Positions 49,465 through 57,871 are shown, numbered from the stretch's first letter. The stretch: DNA of 64,000 bases from an uncultured Collinsella sp. (GCA_900757615.1 CAAEON010000017.1:36291-100290); one strand, 5' to 3'. The notes: generated from the sequence alone by a model not told the origin. Numbers and translations: made by a program.

Positions 49465-50115
49465 TTAGCGCACGGCCTTGACCGCCGCTGTCAGATCGAA
49501 CAGCGTATCGAGCACGGCCTCGCAGCCATCCGCCACGTCCTGCGGCAGCGGCACGATATCGGGGACGGCAAAGACATGGCAGCCGGCCGTGATGCCCGAG
49601 ACGCAGCCGTTGCGGGAATCCTCGACCACGGCGCACTCCTCAGGAGCAAAGCCCGCGCGCTCGCAGGCGAGCAGGTAAATCGCGGGGTCGGGCTTGCCAT
49701 ATGCGACATCCTCGCCGAAGGTCACCGTTTCAAACTTGTCAAAGAGGCCGACCGTTTTAAGGTTGCGCTCGGCCGCAACGCGGCGCGACGACGTCGCAAG
49801 GCCCACGTGATAGCCCGCGGCCAGCAGCTCATCGAGGCACTCGGCGGCGCCGGCCTTAAGCTCCAGGTCGGTCTTGGCCATCTCAGTGTGAAGCTCAATG
49901 TTGCGGGCAAAAATCGCGTCGGCGGTTTCGCCCTTGCCGTAATGTGCCTCAAGGATGTCCTTAACATCGGCATTCGAACGGCCGATAAACTGATGGATTA
50001 ACGCATCATCAATCGCAATCCCCAGCTCGGCCGCGCCCACCTTCCATGCCCTCATGTCCAAACGCTCGGTATCGATCAGCGTTCCGTCCATGTCAAAAAT
50101 AACAGCTTTGATCAT
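49465..50115 (-). CDS. HAD-superfamily phosphatase (beta-phosphoglucomutase-like), copy 2
   Basis: A 216-residue paralogue of the protein at 47481. The first 45 and last 120 residues are almost identical; differences concentrate in the cap region (about 45-85: RSNADVKDILEAHYGKGETADAIFARNIELHTEMAK versus the other copy), which sets substrate specificity in this clade. Catalytic residues (D8, D10, GKPDP lysine, EDSRNG) are kept. ATG 50115; own upstream GTATATA repeat and a terminator at 50255 separate it from the PTS operon upstream. Confidence 0.92.
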   Translation of the reverse strand: MIKAVIFDMDGTLIDTERLDMRAWKVGAAELGIAIDDALIHQFIGRSNADVKDILEAHYGKGETADAIFARNIELHTEMAKTDLELKAGAAECLDELLAAGYHVGLATSSRRVAAERNLKTVGLFDKFETVTFGEDVAYGKPDPAIYLLACERAGFAPEECAVVEDSRNGCVSGITAGCHVFAVPDIVPLPQDVADGCEAVLDTLFDLTAAVKAVR

Positions 50116-50169
50116 ATCGGCCCCTTCATCGGCTTGCGTTACCGCAACCCTACCCCCACTTTGCAACTT

Positions 50170-50185
50170 GTATATAACGTATATA
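50170..50185. promoter_or_regulatory. GTATATA direct repeat upstream of HAD copy 2
   Basis: Identical 16-mer to that at 48192-48207, at a similar distance (55-70 bp) before the start codon, indicating that the promoter region was duplicated with the gene. Confidence 0.55.
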
Positions 50186-50197
50186 TCATATCGCGCC

Positions 50198-50243
50198 AAC
50201 CTGCTGAAAAGGGACAGGTTTATTTTGGCAGGTTTTATCTGGG
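50198..50243. repeat. Family D hairpin repeat, copy 4
   Basis: AACCTGCTGAAAAGGGACAG followed by GTTTATTTTGGCAGGTT and TTATCTGGG. It lies between the HAD copy 2 promoter region and the PTS operon terminator. Confidence 0.9.
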
Positions 50244-50254
50244 GAAACGCAAAC

Positions 50255-50291
50255 AGGGCCGCGACACCTATATGGCGTCGCGGCCCTTTTC
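50255..50291. terminator. Terminator of the fructose-type PTS operon
   Basis: AGGGCCGCGACACC pairs with GGCGTCGCGGCCCT around TATAT; TTTT follows on the plus strand and a short GTTTG on the minus strand. It lies 39 bp downstream of the EIIA stop. Confidence 0.75.
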
Positions 50292-50329
50292 CTTGGAGAA
50301 GGATCGATTGATTGAACGGGACGACCGTT

Positions 50330-50782
50330 CTAGTCTTCGAGTCCGCTATTGATGAGCTCCGCAATCTCAACGGGATCGGTGCTCGCGCGCACTTTGTCAC
50401 GGAAGTCGGCATCCATCAGCATCACGGCAGCCTTGGAGAGCAGACGCAGGTGCGTAGTTCCAGCTTCGCCGGCGGGCACGTACAGCGCGAGCGCAACATC
50501 GACGGGCACCCCATCGAAGCTCGGCCATTCAACGGGCTCAACCAGCTTAAGCACGGCAACGCCCGGCGTGTGAATCGCGTCGCTTTTGGCATGCGGAACG
50601 GCAAAACCGGCGACAAGGCCGGTCTCGGCCTCGTTCTCGCGAGCAATAAAGGCAGCCTCTACAGCAGATGCGTCATCGGCAAAACCAAGCTCAACAGCCT
50701 GCTCGGACAGATAATGCAGCGCGTCCTCGCGCGAGGCGGCGGCGTAGCCAATCGTCACTTGGTTGGCAGATACAAACCCCAT
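50330..50782 (-). CDS. PTS EIIA, fructose type (EIIA-2 domain)
   Basis: A 150-residue EIIA-2 protein with phosphohistidine H64 in GFAVPHAKS. It passes phosphate from HPr to the EIIB domain of the permease at 54854. It is the last gene of the operon, starting 12 bp after the transketolase C-subunit stop. Sequence is distinct from the UlaC-type EIIA at 5833. Confidence 0.92.
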   Translation of the reverse strand: MGFVSANQVTIGYAAASREDALHYLSEQAVELGFADDASAVEAAFIARENEAETGLVAGFAVPHAKSDAIHTPGVAVLKLVEPVEWPSFDGVPVDVALALYVPAGEAGTTHLRLLSKAAVMLMDADFRDKVRASTDPVEIAELINSGLED

Positions 50783-50794
50783 GGAAAACCTTCC

Positions 50795-51733
50795 TTACAA
50801 CACGGACCTGACCGCGGCTTCGATGCCGTCGGCGTCCAAACCGTACTTGTGCAGCAAATCGACCGCAGGGCCGGACTCGCCATATACATCGCGCACGCCG
50901 ACGCGTCGCATCGGCACCGGATGCTGTTCCGCGAGCACCGAGGCCACGGCCTCGCCAAGACCGCCGATAATCGAATGCTCCTCGGCGGTGACCACGCGAC
51001 CAGTCTTCTTGGCGCTGGCAACCACCAGGCGCTCATCAAGCGGCTTGATCGTATGCATGTTGATGACCTCGGCGTCGATACCATCGGCAGCGAGCGCCTC
51101 GGCAGCCTCAAGCGCCTCGGCGACCATGAGGCCACAAGCGACGATGGTCACATCGGACCCCTCGCGCACGACCACGCCGCGACCAATCTTGAACTCATAG
51201 TCCTCGCGGTCGTTGATAACCGGTGTTGCCAGGCGGCCGAAGCGCATGTAGACCGGTCCCTCAAACTCATAGGCGGCGCGCACGCAAGCGCGAGCCTCGA
51301 TGTCATCGGCGGGAACGATCACCGTCATACCCGGGATCGTGCGCATGAGCGCGATGTCCTCACAGCACTGATGCGTTGCGCCGTCTTCACCGACCGATAT
51401 ACCCGCATGCGTGGCGCCGATTTTGACGTTGAGGTGCGGATAGCCGATGGAATTACGCACTTGTTCGTACGCGCGGCCGGCGGCGAACATGGCAAAGGTG
51501 CTCGCAAAGGCGACGTGACCCGTGGTCGCAATGCCGGCGGCGAGCCCCATCAAGTTGCTCTCGGCAATGCCGGCATCGTAGAAGCGCTCAGGATGCGCAG
51601 CCTTAAACTTACCCGTCTGCGTTGCGGCGGCCAGGTCGGCATCGAGAACCACAAAGTCATCGCGCTCATTGCCCAGCTCGACAAGTGCCTCGCCATAGCT
51701 AACGCGCGTGGCGACTTTCTTGACGTCTGCCAT
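50795..51733 (-). CDS. Transketolase, C-terminal subunit (split transketolase)
   Basis: A 312-residue subunit holding the pyrimidine-binding and C-terminal domains (DADLAAATQTGKF, FYDAGIAESNLMGLAAGIA with catalytic Glu, FAAGRAYEQVRNSIGYPHLNVKIGATHAGISVGEDGATHQ). It assembles with the N-terminal subunit at 51733; the TAA of that gene overlaps this ATG by one base. Together they transfer two-carbon ketol units with thiamine diphosphate. Split transketolases of this type occur in dedicated catabolic clusters (for example apulose-4-phosphate transketolase), so the substrate may not be a standard pentose phosphate. Confidence 0.93.
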   Translation of the reverse strand: MADVKKVATRVSYGEALVELGNERDDFVVLDADLAAATQTGKFKAAHPERFYDAGIAESNLMGLAAGIATTGHVAFASTFAMFAAGRAYEQVRNSIGYPHLNVKIGATHAGISVGEDGATHQCCEDIALMRTIPGMTVIVPADDIEARACVRAAYEFEGPVYMRFGRLATPVINDREDYEFKIGRGVVVREGSDVTIVACGLMVAEALEAAEALAADGIDAEVINMHTIKPLDERLVVASAKKTGRVVTAEEHSIIGGLGEAVASVLAEQHPVPMRRVGVRDVYGESGPAVDLLHKYGLDADGIEAAVRSVL

Positions 51734-52563
51734 TAGAGCTCCTCCCCTGCTGCTGCGAGCTCGGCCATGGCCTGCTCAAACTGTTCATCGTTGGGCGCCT
51801 TGCCGTGCCAGCCCACCTGGTTTTCCATAAAGGAGACGCCCTTGCCCTTCACCGTCTCGGCGATGATAGCGACGGGCGCGCCGGTCACCTCGCGAGCCTC
51901 GGCGAAAGCCGCCTCAATCTGCGCCATGTCATTGCCATCGGCTAGCTCGATCACATGCCACTTAAAGGCGCGGAACTTGTCGGCAAGCGGCATAGCCGAG
52001 TTAACTTCGTCGATACTGCCGTCAATTTGCAGGCCATTGTGATCGACGATAGCGACAAGGTTATCCAGGTCGTGGTTGCCGGCGAACATTGCCGCCTCCC
52101 ACACCTGGCCTTCCTCGCACTCACCGTCGCCCAACAGTGTGTAGACGCGGTAGCTGTCACCCCAGTGCTTTGCGGCAAGTGCCATTCCAACCGCGGCGGA
52201 GATACCCTGACCGAGCGATCCGGTAGACATGTCGACGCCCGGCGTGTCATTCATATTGGGATGGCCCTGCAGGCGGCTGCCGATATGACGGAGCGTCTCG
52301 AGCTCCTCCCTGGGAAAGAACCCGCGCTCGGCGAGCACGGCATAGAGTGCCGGAGCGCAATGTCCCTTGGAGAGCACAAAGCGATCGCGCTCGGCGCGGC
52401 TCGGATTCGCCGGGTCGACATCCATTTCCTCAAAGTAGAGGTAGGTCATAATGTCGGCGGCGCCAAGCGATCCGCCCGGATGCCCCGACTTGGCGGCGTG
52501 GACACCCGTGACAATACCGCGGCGAACCTCATTGGCAATCTTGGCCAGTTCCTGATCGGTCAT
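51733..52563 (-). CDS. Transketolase, N-terminal subunit (split transketolase)
   Basis: A 276-residue ThDP-binding subunit. SGHPGGSLGAADIMTYLYF is the N-terminal block, DMSTGSLGQGISAAVGMALA follows, and the ThDP motif is LLGDGECEEGQVWEAAMFAGNHDLDNLVAIVDHNGLQ. ATG 52563 has GAGAGGAAAC upstream; a longer frame to 52623 lacks a good start. Partner of the subunit at 50795 by one-base overlap. A strong GC hairpin (52585-52615) lies between this gene and the upstream aldolase. Confidence 0.93.
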   Translation of the reverse strand: MTDQELAKIANEVRRGIVTGVHAAKSGHPGGSLGAADIMTYLYFEEMDVDPANPSRAERDRFVLSKGHCAPALYAVLAERGFFPREELETLRHIGSRLQGHPNMNDTPGVDMSTGSLGQGISAAVGMALAAKHWGDSYRVYTLLGDGECEEGQVWEAAMFAGNHDLDNLVAIVDHNGLQIDGSIDEVNSAMPLADKFRAFKWHVIELADGNDMAQIEAAFAEAREVTGAPVAIIAETVKGKGVSFMENQVGWHGKAPNDEQFEQAMAELAAAGEEL

Positions 52564-52584
52564 GGAGTTTCCTCTCTTGAGCAC

Positions 52585-52615
52585 GCCGGCCCGGCATAAC
52601 AAATGCTGGGCCGGC
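52585..52615 (-). other. Intercistronic hairpin, aldolase-transketolase gap
   Basis: GCCGGCCCGGCA and TGCTGGGCCGGC pair around TAACAAA, filling most of the 62-bp gap. No T-run: likely an mRNA stability or processing element rather than a terminator. Confidence 0.6.
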
Positions 52616-52625
52616 AGAACCATCG

Positions 52626-53309
52626 TTACTGTGCCTCGACGACCTTCTGCCAGTCAGCCTCGAACGAGGCAAGGCCCTGGTCGGTCAGCGGGTGATGCAG
52701 GCATTTCTTAAGAGCGGCCATGGGGACGGTCGCGATATCGGCACCGAGCAGCGCCGCCTGAGTCACGTGATTGGGCGTGCGGACAGATGCGGTGATGATC
52801 TCGACGGTGTCGTCGACGTTCTTGCCAGTCCAGTCATAGTTCTTGATGCAGGTCACAACGTTGTCGAGCTGCGAGATGCCGTCCTCGGCGATGTCGTCGA
52901 AGCGTCCCACAAACGGGCTGATGTAGCGGGCACCGGCATTGGCGGCCATGAGGGCCTGCGTCGGCGAGAAGACAAGCGTCATGTTGACGCGCACGCCTGC
53001 ATCGGCCAGCGCGCGGCAGGCGGCGAGACCGGCCTCGCACACGGGAAGCTTAACCACGATGTTGGGAGCCAGAGCGGCAAGGCGCTTGCCCTCCTCGATC
53101 ATGCCCTCGGCAGTGGTCGCGGTGGACTCGGCGGACACGGGCAGGCCCTCGCAAAGCTCGGCGATCTTGAGCATGTGGGGTTCAAAGTCTGCAAGCTTGC
53201 CGCCGGTCTTGGCGTACAGGGACGGGTTGGTGGTTACGCCGGCAAGGCAGCCCCAGCTCTTGGCCTCGGCGATCTCGTCAAGGTTGGCGGTATCGATAAA
53301 GAACTTCAT
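52626..53309 (-). CDS. fsa: Fructose-6-phosphate aldolase/transaldolase (FSA type)
   Basis: A 227-residue class I aldolase beginning MKFFIDTANLDEI, the FSA/TalB-short signature, with catalytic K87 in VVKLPV and TTNPS at 26-30. FSA reversibly cleaves fructose-6-phosphate to dihydroxyacetone and glyceraldehyde-3-phosphate; close relatives are transaldolases, and sequence alone does not decide (the residue after the TTNPS region and Gln/Glu at the water-binding site would need alignment). It differs clearly from the two short transaldolases at 2991 and 6289. ATG 53309 follows AAGGAG at eight bases. Confidence 0.92.
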   Translation of the reverse strand: MKFFIDTANLDEIAEAKSWGCLAGVTTNPSLYAKTGGKLADFEPHMLKIAELCEGLPVSAESTATTAEGMIEEGKRLAALAPNIVVKLPVCEAGLAACRALADAGVRVNMTLVFSPTQALMAANAGARYISPFVGRFDDIAEDGISQLDNVVTCIKNYDWTGKNVDDTVEIITASVRTPNHVTQAALLGADIATVPMAALKKCLHHPLTDQGLASFEADWQKVVEAQ

Positions 53310-53349
53310 GGTGCAAACTCCTTCGGAGGAATCCAAAACTCAAAAGAAA

Positions 53350-53374
53350 GGACAAAGGGGATGCCCCTTTGTCC
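53350..53374. repeat. Family E palindrome
   Basis: GGACAAAGGGGAT and GCCCCTTTGTCC are complementary. It lies inside the operon, between the GatZ-like gene and the aldolase, next to a second hairpin at 53381-53414. Confidence 0.8.
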
Positions 53375-53380
53375 TATGTG

Positions 53381-53414
53381 CCGGGCCTGCAGCTGGGACA
53401 TGCCCCAGGCCCGG
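53381..53414 (-). other. Intercistronic hairpin, GatZ-aldolase gap
   Basis: CCGGGCCTG and CAGGCCCGG pair with an inner GCTGGGACATGCCCC partly self-complementary. Located 21 bp after the GatZ-like stop. Confidence 0.55.
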
Positions 53415-53434
53415 CGTCGTGTAGGAAAAACTAC

Positions 53435-54709
53435 TTAGTCCTCGAGAGCCTTCTCGATGCGGCTCGTGACGCCCTTGAGGTTAAGGCCGACGACGTACTG
53501 CTTGATCGGGCGCTTGATGTGCTCGATCACAAAGCGCTTGCCGTCGATGTCCTGGGCAGCGAGGTTGCGATAGAGTTTCTCGACCTGCTCCTTGACCTCG
53601 GGATCGTTAAAGGCGTAGTGGCCGGAGACATCCAGAATCTTCAGGCTGAGCTCGTCGTCGGCCAGGATGTCGTCAACCTGCAGGTTGACGTCGTCGCCGG
53701 TCATCCACTTGCGCCAACGCTCGGTCTTGATAGCCTTGACCAGCAGCGTGTGATACAGGTCGGAGGGATCGTCGCACAGGCCGTTGTCGACCAGAATCTG
53801 CTCGGTAGCGCAGAGTTTGAGGTAAGCGCGGGTCTCCTCGGTGCCATACTGCGGAGCAACGTTGGAGGCGGTCACGTGTGCCGGGATATGCTCGAGCAGC
53901 GTCGCGTCATCCAGGTAGTCGGCGTTGTGCTCCTTCAGACCCACGCCGTAGCGCTTGGCCATGTCGGCGAGCTCGCGGGCATTCTTAAAGTTGTAATGAC
54001 CGACCTGATCGGTCCAACGGGTGAGCGTACCGGTCTGGCCGACGATAAAGGTGGGCATGGGGCAGCCGCGCTTCTCGAGCTCGGGCTGCAGCTGAGAAAT
54101 AAACTCCTCGTACTTATCGGTAGAGGTCAAGCCGCCATTGGTCTCCTCGGTACCGACCTCATAGGCGACCTCGGGAAGGTTATGCTCGCGACGGTACTGC
54201 TCAAGGTAGTCGATAAGATCAATCGTGCGGCGAAGCACCACGTCGAGCGGAATAACCTTGCCGATCTGATAGGGGTCCTTGGTGGGGTCGACCATCAGCA
54301 GGTCAAAGCCTGCCTCCATGTCGGCGACGAAGGACTTGCGGGCGAGCTCCATGGCCTCGTCCTCGGGCAGGTGGGCGTTACGCTCCTCGTCGCGCTGCCA
54401 CGGACCGCCGTGATCGCGGCACAGGTAGTACGGACCGGTGTAGCCCACCTCGTCGGCAACCTTCTTAATGTCGGCGGCAAAGCGCGTCTGGTCCCAGCCG
54501 TTGACGTAGCCGGCGCCCATCTCGTCCATATCGACCTGGTTGCGGCTAGCGATAAACATGGGCGGGAAATCCTCGTCCTTGGCAAGCTCGAACACGGCCT
54601 GAATCAGGTTGGGGCTCATGGGGCCAATGCCGACCATGGTTGCGTGATCGCCGCTATCCTGCAGCTTGAGCATGCCCTGAACGGCCTGACGGATGGTGAG
54701 ATTGGACAT
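53435..54709 (-). CDS. GatZ/KbaZ-like protein (class II tagatose-bisphosphate aldolase non-catalytic subunit family)
   Basis: A 424-residue protein of the GatZ/KbaZ family (GIGPMSPNLIQAVFELAKDEDFPPMFIASRNQVD, CRDHGGPWQRDEE, VDPTKDPY, VAYEVGTEETNGGLT, FIVGQTGTLTRWTDQVGHYNF). In galactitol and N-acetylgalactosamine pathways GatZ or KbaZ stabilises the catalytic GatY or KbaY; no such partner is present here. It keeps His and Glu residues of the class II aldolase-like barrel. It could act with the neighbouring aldolase or have its own epimerase/aldolase-like role. ATG 54709 follows GGAGAAC. Confidence 0.88.
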   Translation of the reverse strand: MSNLTIRQAVQGMLKLQDSGDHATMVGIGPMSPNLIQAVFELAKDEDFPPMFIASRNQVDMDEMGAGYVNGWDQTRFAADIKKVADEVGYTGPYYLCRDHGGPWQRDEERNAHLPEDEAMELARKSFVADMEAGFDLLMVDPTKDPYQIGKVIPLDVVLRRTIDLIDYLEQYRREHNLPEVAYEVGTEETNGGLTSTDKYEEFISQLQPELEKRGCPMPTFIVGQTGTLTRWTDQVGHYNFKNARELADMAKRYGVGLKEHNADYLDDATLLEHIPAHVTASNVAPQYGTEETRAYLKLCATEQILVDNGLCDDPSDLYHTLLVKAIKTERWRKWMTGDDVNLQVDDILADDELSLKILDVSGHYAFNDPEVKEQVEKLYRNLAAQDIDGKRFVIEHIKRPIKQYVVGLNLKGVTSRIEKALED

Positions 54710-54802
54710 TTTGTTCTCCTTCTCCAGAGGATTTTTGACAAAAGTTCCCTGGGACCCAGATGCGGGCCCTATCAGTGCAGATGGATTTTGTTGTGTAGGG
54801 GC

Positions 54803-54841
54803 GGTTGTGCGGAGTCAAATCCATCCCTCCGCACAACCGGA
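54803..54841 (-). other. Intercistronic hairpin, EIIBC-GatZ gap
   Basis: CGGTTGTGCGGAG and CTCCGCACAACCG form a perfect 13-bp stem around a 13-nt loop, 13 bp after the EIIBC stop. No T-run follows on the minus strand. It could reduce read-through or protect the permease mRNA. Confidence 0.65.
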
Positions 54842-54853
54842 GTCCTTAAAGGT

Positions 54854-56326
54854 TTACTTGGCCTGCTTATCGAGCGTGGGCTTCATGGCAATCAGGATTG
54901 CAGCGGCAACCACAGAGCCAATCACGATGTCCAGGCAGAACAGCGCGACGTTGTTGGTGGCAAGGGCGACGATAAAGCCACCGTGCGGGACGTAGCAGTC
55001 GATACCCTGGAAGGCGGCGAGAGCAGCGCCCACGGCAGAGCCGATGCAGATGCCGGGAAGGGTGTGGCCGAGATCCTTGACCGCGAAGGGGATAGCGCCC
55101 TCGGTGATGCCGATGCAGCCCATGAACAGTGCGGAGATACCCATCTGGCGATCGGCGTCATCGAACTTGTTCTTGGCAATGAGCGCTGCAAGACCGCAGG
55201 CAATCGGGGGAATGGCGACGGCGACGCGGAACATACCGTTGGGGCCATAGATGCCGGAGGCCATGATGGCCATAGTGAAGGTCGAAGCGGTCTTATTGAT
55301 GGGGCCACCCATATCGAAGGCGGTCATAACGCCAATGACCAGGCCCAAGACGACGGCGGAGCCGCCCTGCAGGCTACCGAGCACGCTGGTGAGCCAATCC
55401 ATTACAAAGCCAAGCGGCGTGGCCAGGATGTAGATGTAGGCCATGCCCAGGACGAGCGAGGTCAGAATCGGGATGATCAGGATCGGCATGATGGTCTGGA
55501 TGGTGTTGTTGACCTTCCAGGTCTTCATCCAGCGGACAAAGTAGCCGCAGATGACCGCCATGATCATGGCGCCCAAGAAGCCAGTCGAAACGCTGTTGCC
55601 GCTCGGGGTGACGACGGCGTTGTTGACCAAGTAGCCCAGGACAAAACCGGGGGCGAGCGCGGGCTTGCCGGCCATCGAGTAGGCGATGTATGCCGCAAGC
55701 ACCGGAATCATCATGGAAATACCGGCCATGCCGATGGTGTTAAGGCTCACCATCAACGGGTTGGTTACCTCCATACCGCTAGAACCGGCAGTACCGGATG
55801 CCAACGAGAAGGCGAGGAACACGCCACCGATAACGACAATGGGGATAAAATAGGAAACGCCGGTATTGAATGCATTGAGCAGCGTCTTGCCAGGATCGGC
55901 AAAGATAGACTGCTTGGACGCCGGTGTCGGGGCCTGCGGGGCAGCGGAGACGGCCTTCTTCTCTGCCTTGGCCTCGGCCTTGGGCGCGTCAACGGCGCCA
56001 CCCGTCGCCTTGATAATCTCAACAGCCTGGTCGATGATCTTGACCGGATCGGCGATTACATCCGAGGTACCGACCTTCAGGAACTTGCCCTCGGCCATCT
56101 TCTGCTCAAAACGGTCCTCGTTCTCGACACCCACGTCGACGGACTCCAGGACCAGGTCGGCGGAGTCCACGTCTTCCTGCGTGAGCTCATTCTCGATACC
56201 CAGGCCACCCTGAGCCTCGACCTTGCACTCGATGCCACGGGCGGCGCATTCATCCTGAATCGCCTTCTGGGCCATATACGTGTGGGCGATACCCACGGTA
56301 CAGGCGGCAACGCCTACGATCTTCAT
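54854..56326 (-). CDS. PTS fructose-type EIIBC permease
   Basis: A 490-residue two-domain protein. EIIB-fructose domain at 1-105 with phosphocysteine C9 (VGVAACTVGIAHTYMA), an Ala/Lys/Pro linker (about 110-140) and an EIIC domain of nine or ten helices (NTGVSYFIPIVVIGGV, LGYLVNNAVVTPSG, FDMGGPINKTASTF, ITEGAIPFAV). It imports and phosphorylates a fructose-like sugar with the EIIA at 50330. ATG 56326 follows AGAGGGAAG; a frame to 56428 has no support. First gene of the operon, divergent from a LacI-type regulator at 56742. Confidence 0.94.
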   Translation of the reverse strand: MKIVGVAACTVGIAHTYMAQKAIQDECAARGIECKVEAQGGLGIENELTQEDVDSADLVLESVDVGVENEDRFEQKMAEGKFLKVGTSDVIADPVKIIDQAVEIIKATGGAVDAPKAEAKAEKKAVSAAPQAPTPASKQSIFADPGKTLLNAFNTGVSYFIPIVVIGGVFLAFSLASGTAGSSGMEVTNPLMVSLNTIGMAGISMMIPVLAAYIAYSMAGKPALAPGFVLGYLVNNAVVTPSGNSVSTGFLGAMIMAVICGYFVRWMKTWKVNNTIQTIMPILIIPILTSLVLGMAYIYILATPLGFVMDWLTSVLGSLQGGSAVVLGLVIGVMTAFDMGGPINKTASTFTMAIMASGIYGPNGMFRVAVAIPPIACGLAALIAKNKFDDADRQMGISALFMGCIGITEGAIPFAVKDLGHTLPGICIGSAVGAALAAFQGIDCYVPHGGFIVALATNNVALFCLDIVIGSVVAAAILIAMKPTLDKQAK

Positions 56327-56464
56327 TGCTTCCCTCTTTTCATAGAGTTGCGTGCGCAAGACACCGTTTGCGGAGGCCTCCGGAGCATCCCCTGCCGTTT
56401 GGACTTGCTGTCTTTTCGACAAGACCAATATAGGTGCTCAATTTTCTTAATGCCAGCTTATTTC

Positions 56465-56517
56465 GGTAAACGCGCAGGTCAGAGCGTTGGTTACGCTATT
56501 TAGTTATGCGTTTAACC
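56465..56517. promoter_or_regulatory. Operator-like repeats between PTS operon and LacI regulator
   Basis: GGTAAACGC (56465-56473), GGTTACGC (56489-56496) and its inverted form GCGTTTAACC (56508-56517) are related half-sites; the last two form an inverted repeat around TATTTAGTTAT. They sit in the middle of the 415-bp divergent gap. The remainder of that gap (56518-56741) shows no further feature. Confidence 0.5.
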
Positions 56518-56741
56518 AAAAATGAATCCTGCGATTTTACCCTCGATTTCAAAAGTCAAGAAGTATTTGATTTTCTCGATAGACGGCAGATACGCATGCC
56601 GGTCACAAATTTCGACCCCACCCGTATACCGCATTTGTTGCATACTCATATGAAAGGAAAAGGTCGCTCACCGAAGCGCATCCCTCACCAAGACTCAAAG
56701 TCATCATGTTGGAAAATGCTCATCTGTCGGAAGGAGTCGCT

Positions 56742-57752
56742 GTGGCAAAACAGCGCGTTACGATTGCAGACGTCGCTCGAGAGGCGGGAACCTCGACGGC
56801 AAGCGTCTCGTATTACCTCAACGACAAACGAGAAAAGCTTAGCGAGAAGACGCAGACAAAGATTGCGCGCGTCATCAAGGAACTCGGATACGTTCCCAAC
56901 GCCCAAGCGCAAACGCTCACCGGCAAGCAGACCCACGTCATCGCCATCATCATTTTGGATAACACCAACAAATGGGCGGGGCTCGTTCTCAATGGCATGG
57001 AGCAGGTCATGCTCCCCGCGGGCTACCAGACGGTCGTTTGCACGAGCAACTTTAACCCCGAGACCGAGCTCATGTACGTCGACAAGATGCTCTCGTTGGG
57101 CGTCGATGGCTTTATCATCCAGCCCACGGCAAACTTCAAAGCCGTGCACGACCGCATTAGGCGTGCCGGCAAGCCGGTCGTCTTTTTCGATGCGGCCATC
57201 TATAGCCCAGGTACCAGCTGGATCAAAACCAACCTTTACGACGGCGTGTACAACGCCACGCAGGCGCTTCTCGATGCCGGCTACGAGGACTTTTTCTCCA
57301 TTGCCGCCAATATGACCGAAATGCGCACCCGCATGGAACGTTTTCAGGGATATGCCGAGGCATTAGCCGCGAATGGGCAGCTCTACAAAGCCATCCCCAT
57401 CGATCACAACAAGCCGTCAATCAACGAGCTCACCGAATACTTTAAATACAAATTCAACCCCGCCAAGCGTACGCTCATCTTCGTACAAAACCAATGGGCG
57501 CTCCCCCGCGTCTACAAGGCACTTCAGCCCATGGCCCATCTGCTTCCGCAGCAAATCGGCCTTTTGGGACTCAACTGCGAAGACTGGACTAATCTCGCCA
57601 CACCGACCGTCTCCACCATCATCGAGCCCGTCGACCAGGAAGGTCGCGAAGCAGCCGAGATGCTGCTCGCCCTACTTGACGGCAGCAGCGAACCCGGCGA
57701 GCAGCGCATTCTCGAGTGCAAGCTCAACTGGCTCGACTCCACCTCGATCTAG
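56742..57752 (+). CDS. LacI-family regulator of the fructose-type PTS operon
   Basis: A 336-residue regulator: HTH at the N-terminus (VTIADVAREAGTSTASVSYYLNDKREKLS), hinge VPNAQAQTLTGK and an effector-binding domain to the end. It is divergent from the PTS operon and probably represses it; the effector is likely a phosphosugar of the pathway (inference). The start is given as GTG 56742, as AAGGAG lies five bases upstream; an in-frame ATG at 56706 has no SD. Confidence 0.92.
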   Translation: MAKQRVTIADVAREAGTSTASVSYYLNDKREKLSEKTQTKIARVIKELGYVPNAQAQTLTGKQTHVIAIIILDNTNKWAGLVLNGMEQVMLPAGYQTVVCTSNFNPETELMYVDKMLSLGVDGFIIQPTANFKAVHDRIRRAGKPVVFFDAAIYSPGTSWIKTNLYDGVYNATQALLDAGYEDFFSIAANMTEMRTRMERFQGYAEALAANGQLYKAIPIDHNKPSINELTEYFKYKFNPAKRTLIFVQNQWALPRVYKALQPMAHLLPQQIGLLGLNCEDWTNLATPTVSTIIEPVDQEGREAAEMLLALLDGSSEPGEQRILECKLNWLDSTSI

Positions 57753-57757
57753 ACCGC

Positions 57758-57786
57758 GGGACAAATAAATCAGGAGTGTTTGTCCC
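57758..57786. repeat. Short palindrome (GGGACAAA type)
   Basis: GGGACAAATA and the closing GTGTTTGTCCC are near complements, six bases after the LacI gene stop. It resembles the family E palindromes and may act as the gene's terminator. Confidence 0.6.
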
Positions 57787-57871
57787 AAATCTTAAGTATT
57801 TGTTCGATAGAACGGCCCCTGCCGGCTCCTGCTAGACTGGTAGATTCCCAACCGTCCCTCCAGGAGCCTCA

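Noticed and set aside
53369..56503. Long antisense open frame (over 1000 codons) opposite the PTS operon
   Set aside because: It runs opposite GatZ and EIIBC, both with strong family matches. Such frames arise from GC-biased third positions; it has no SD and no family resemblance.
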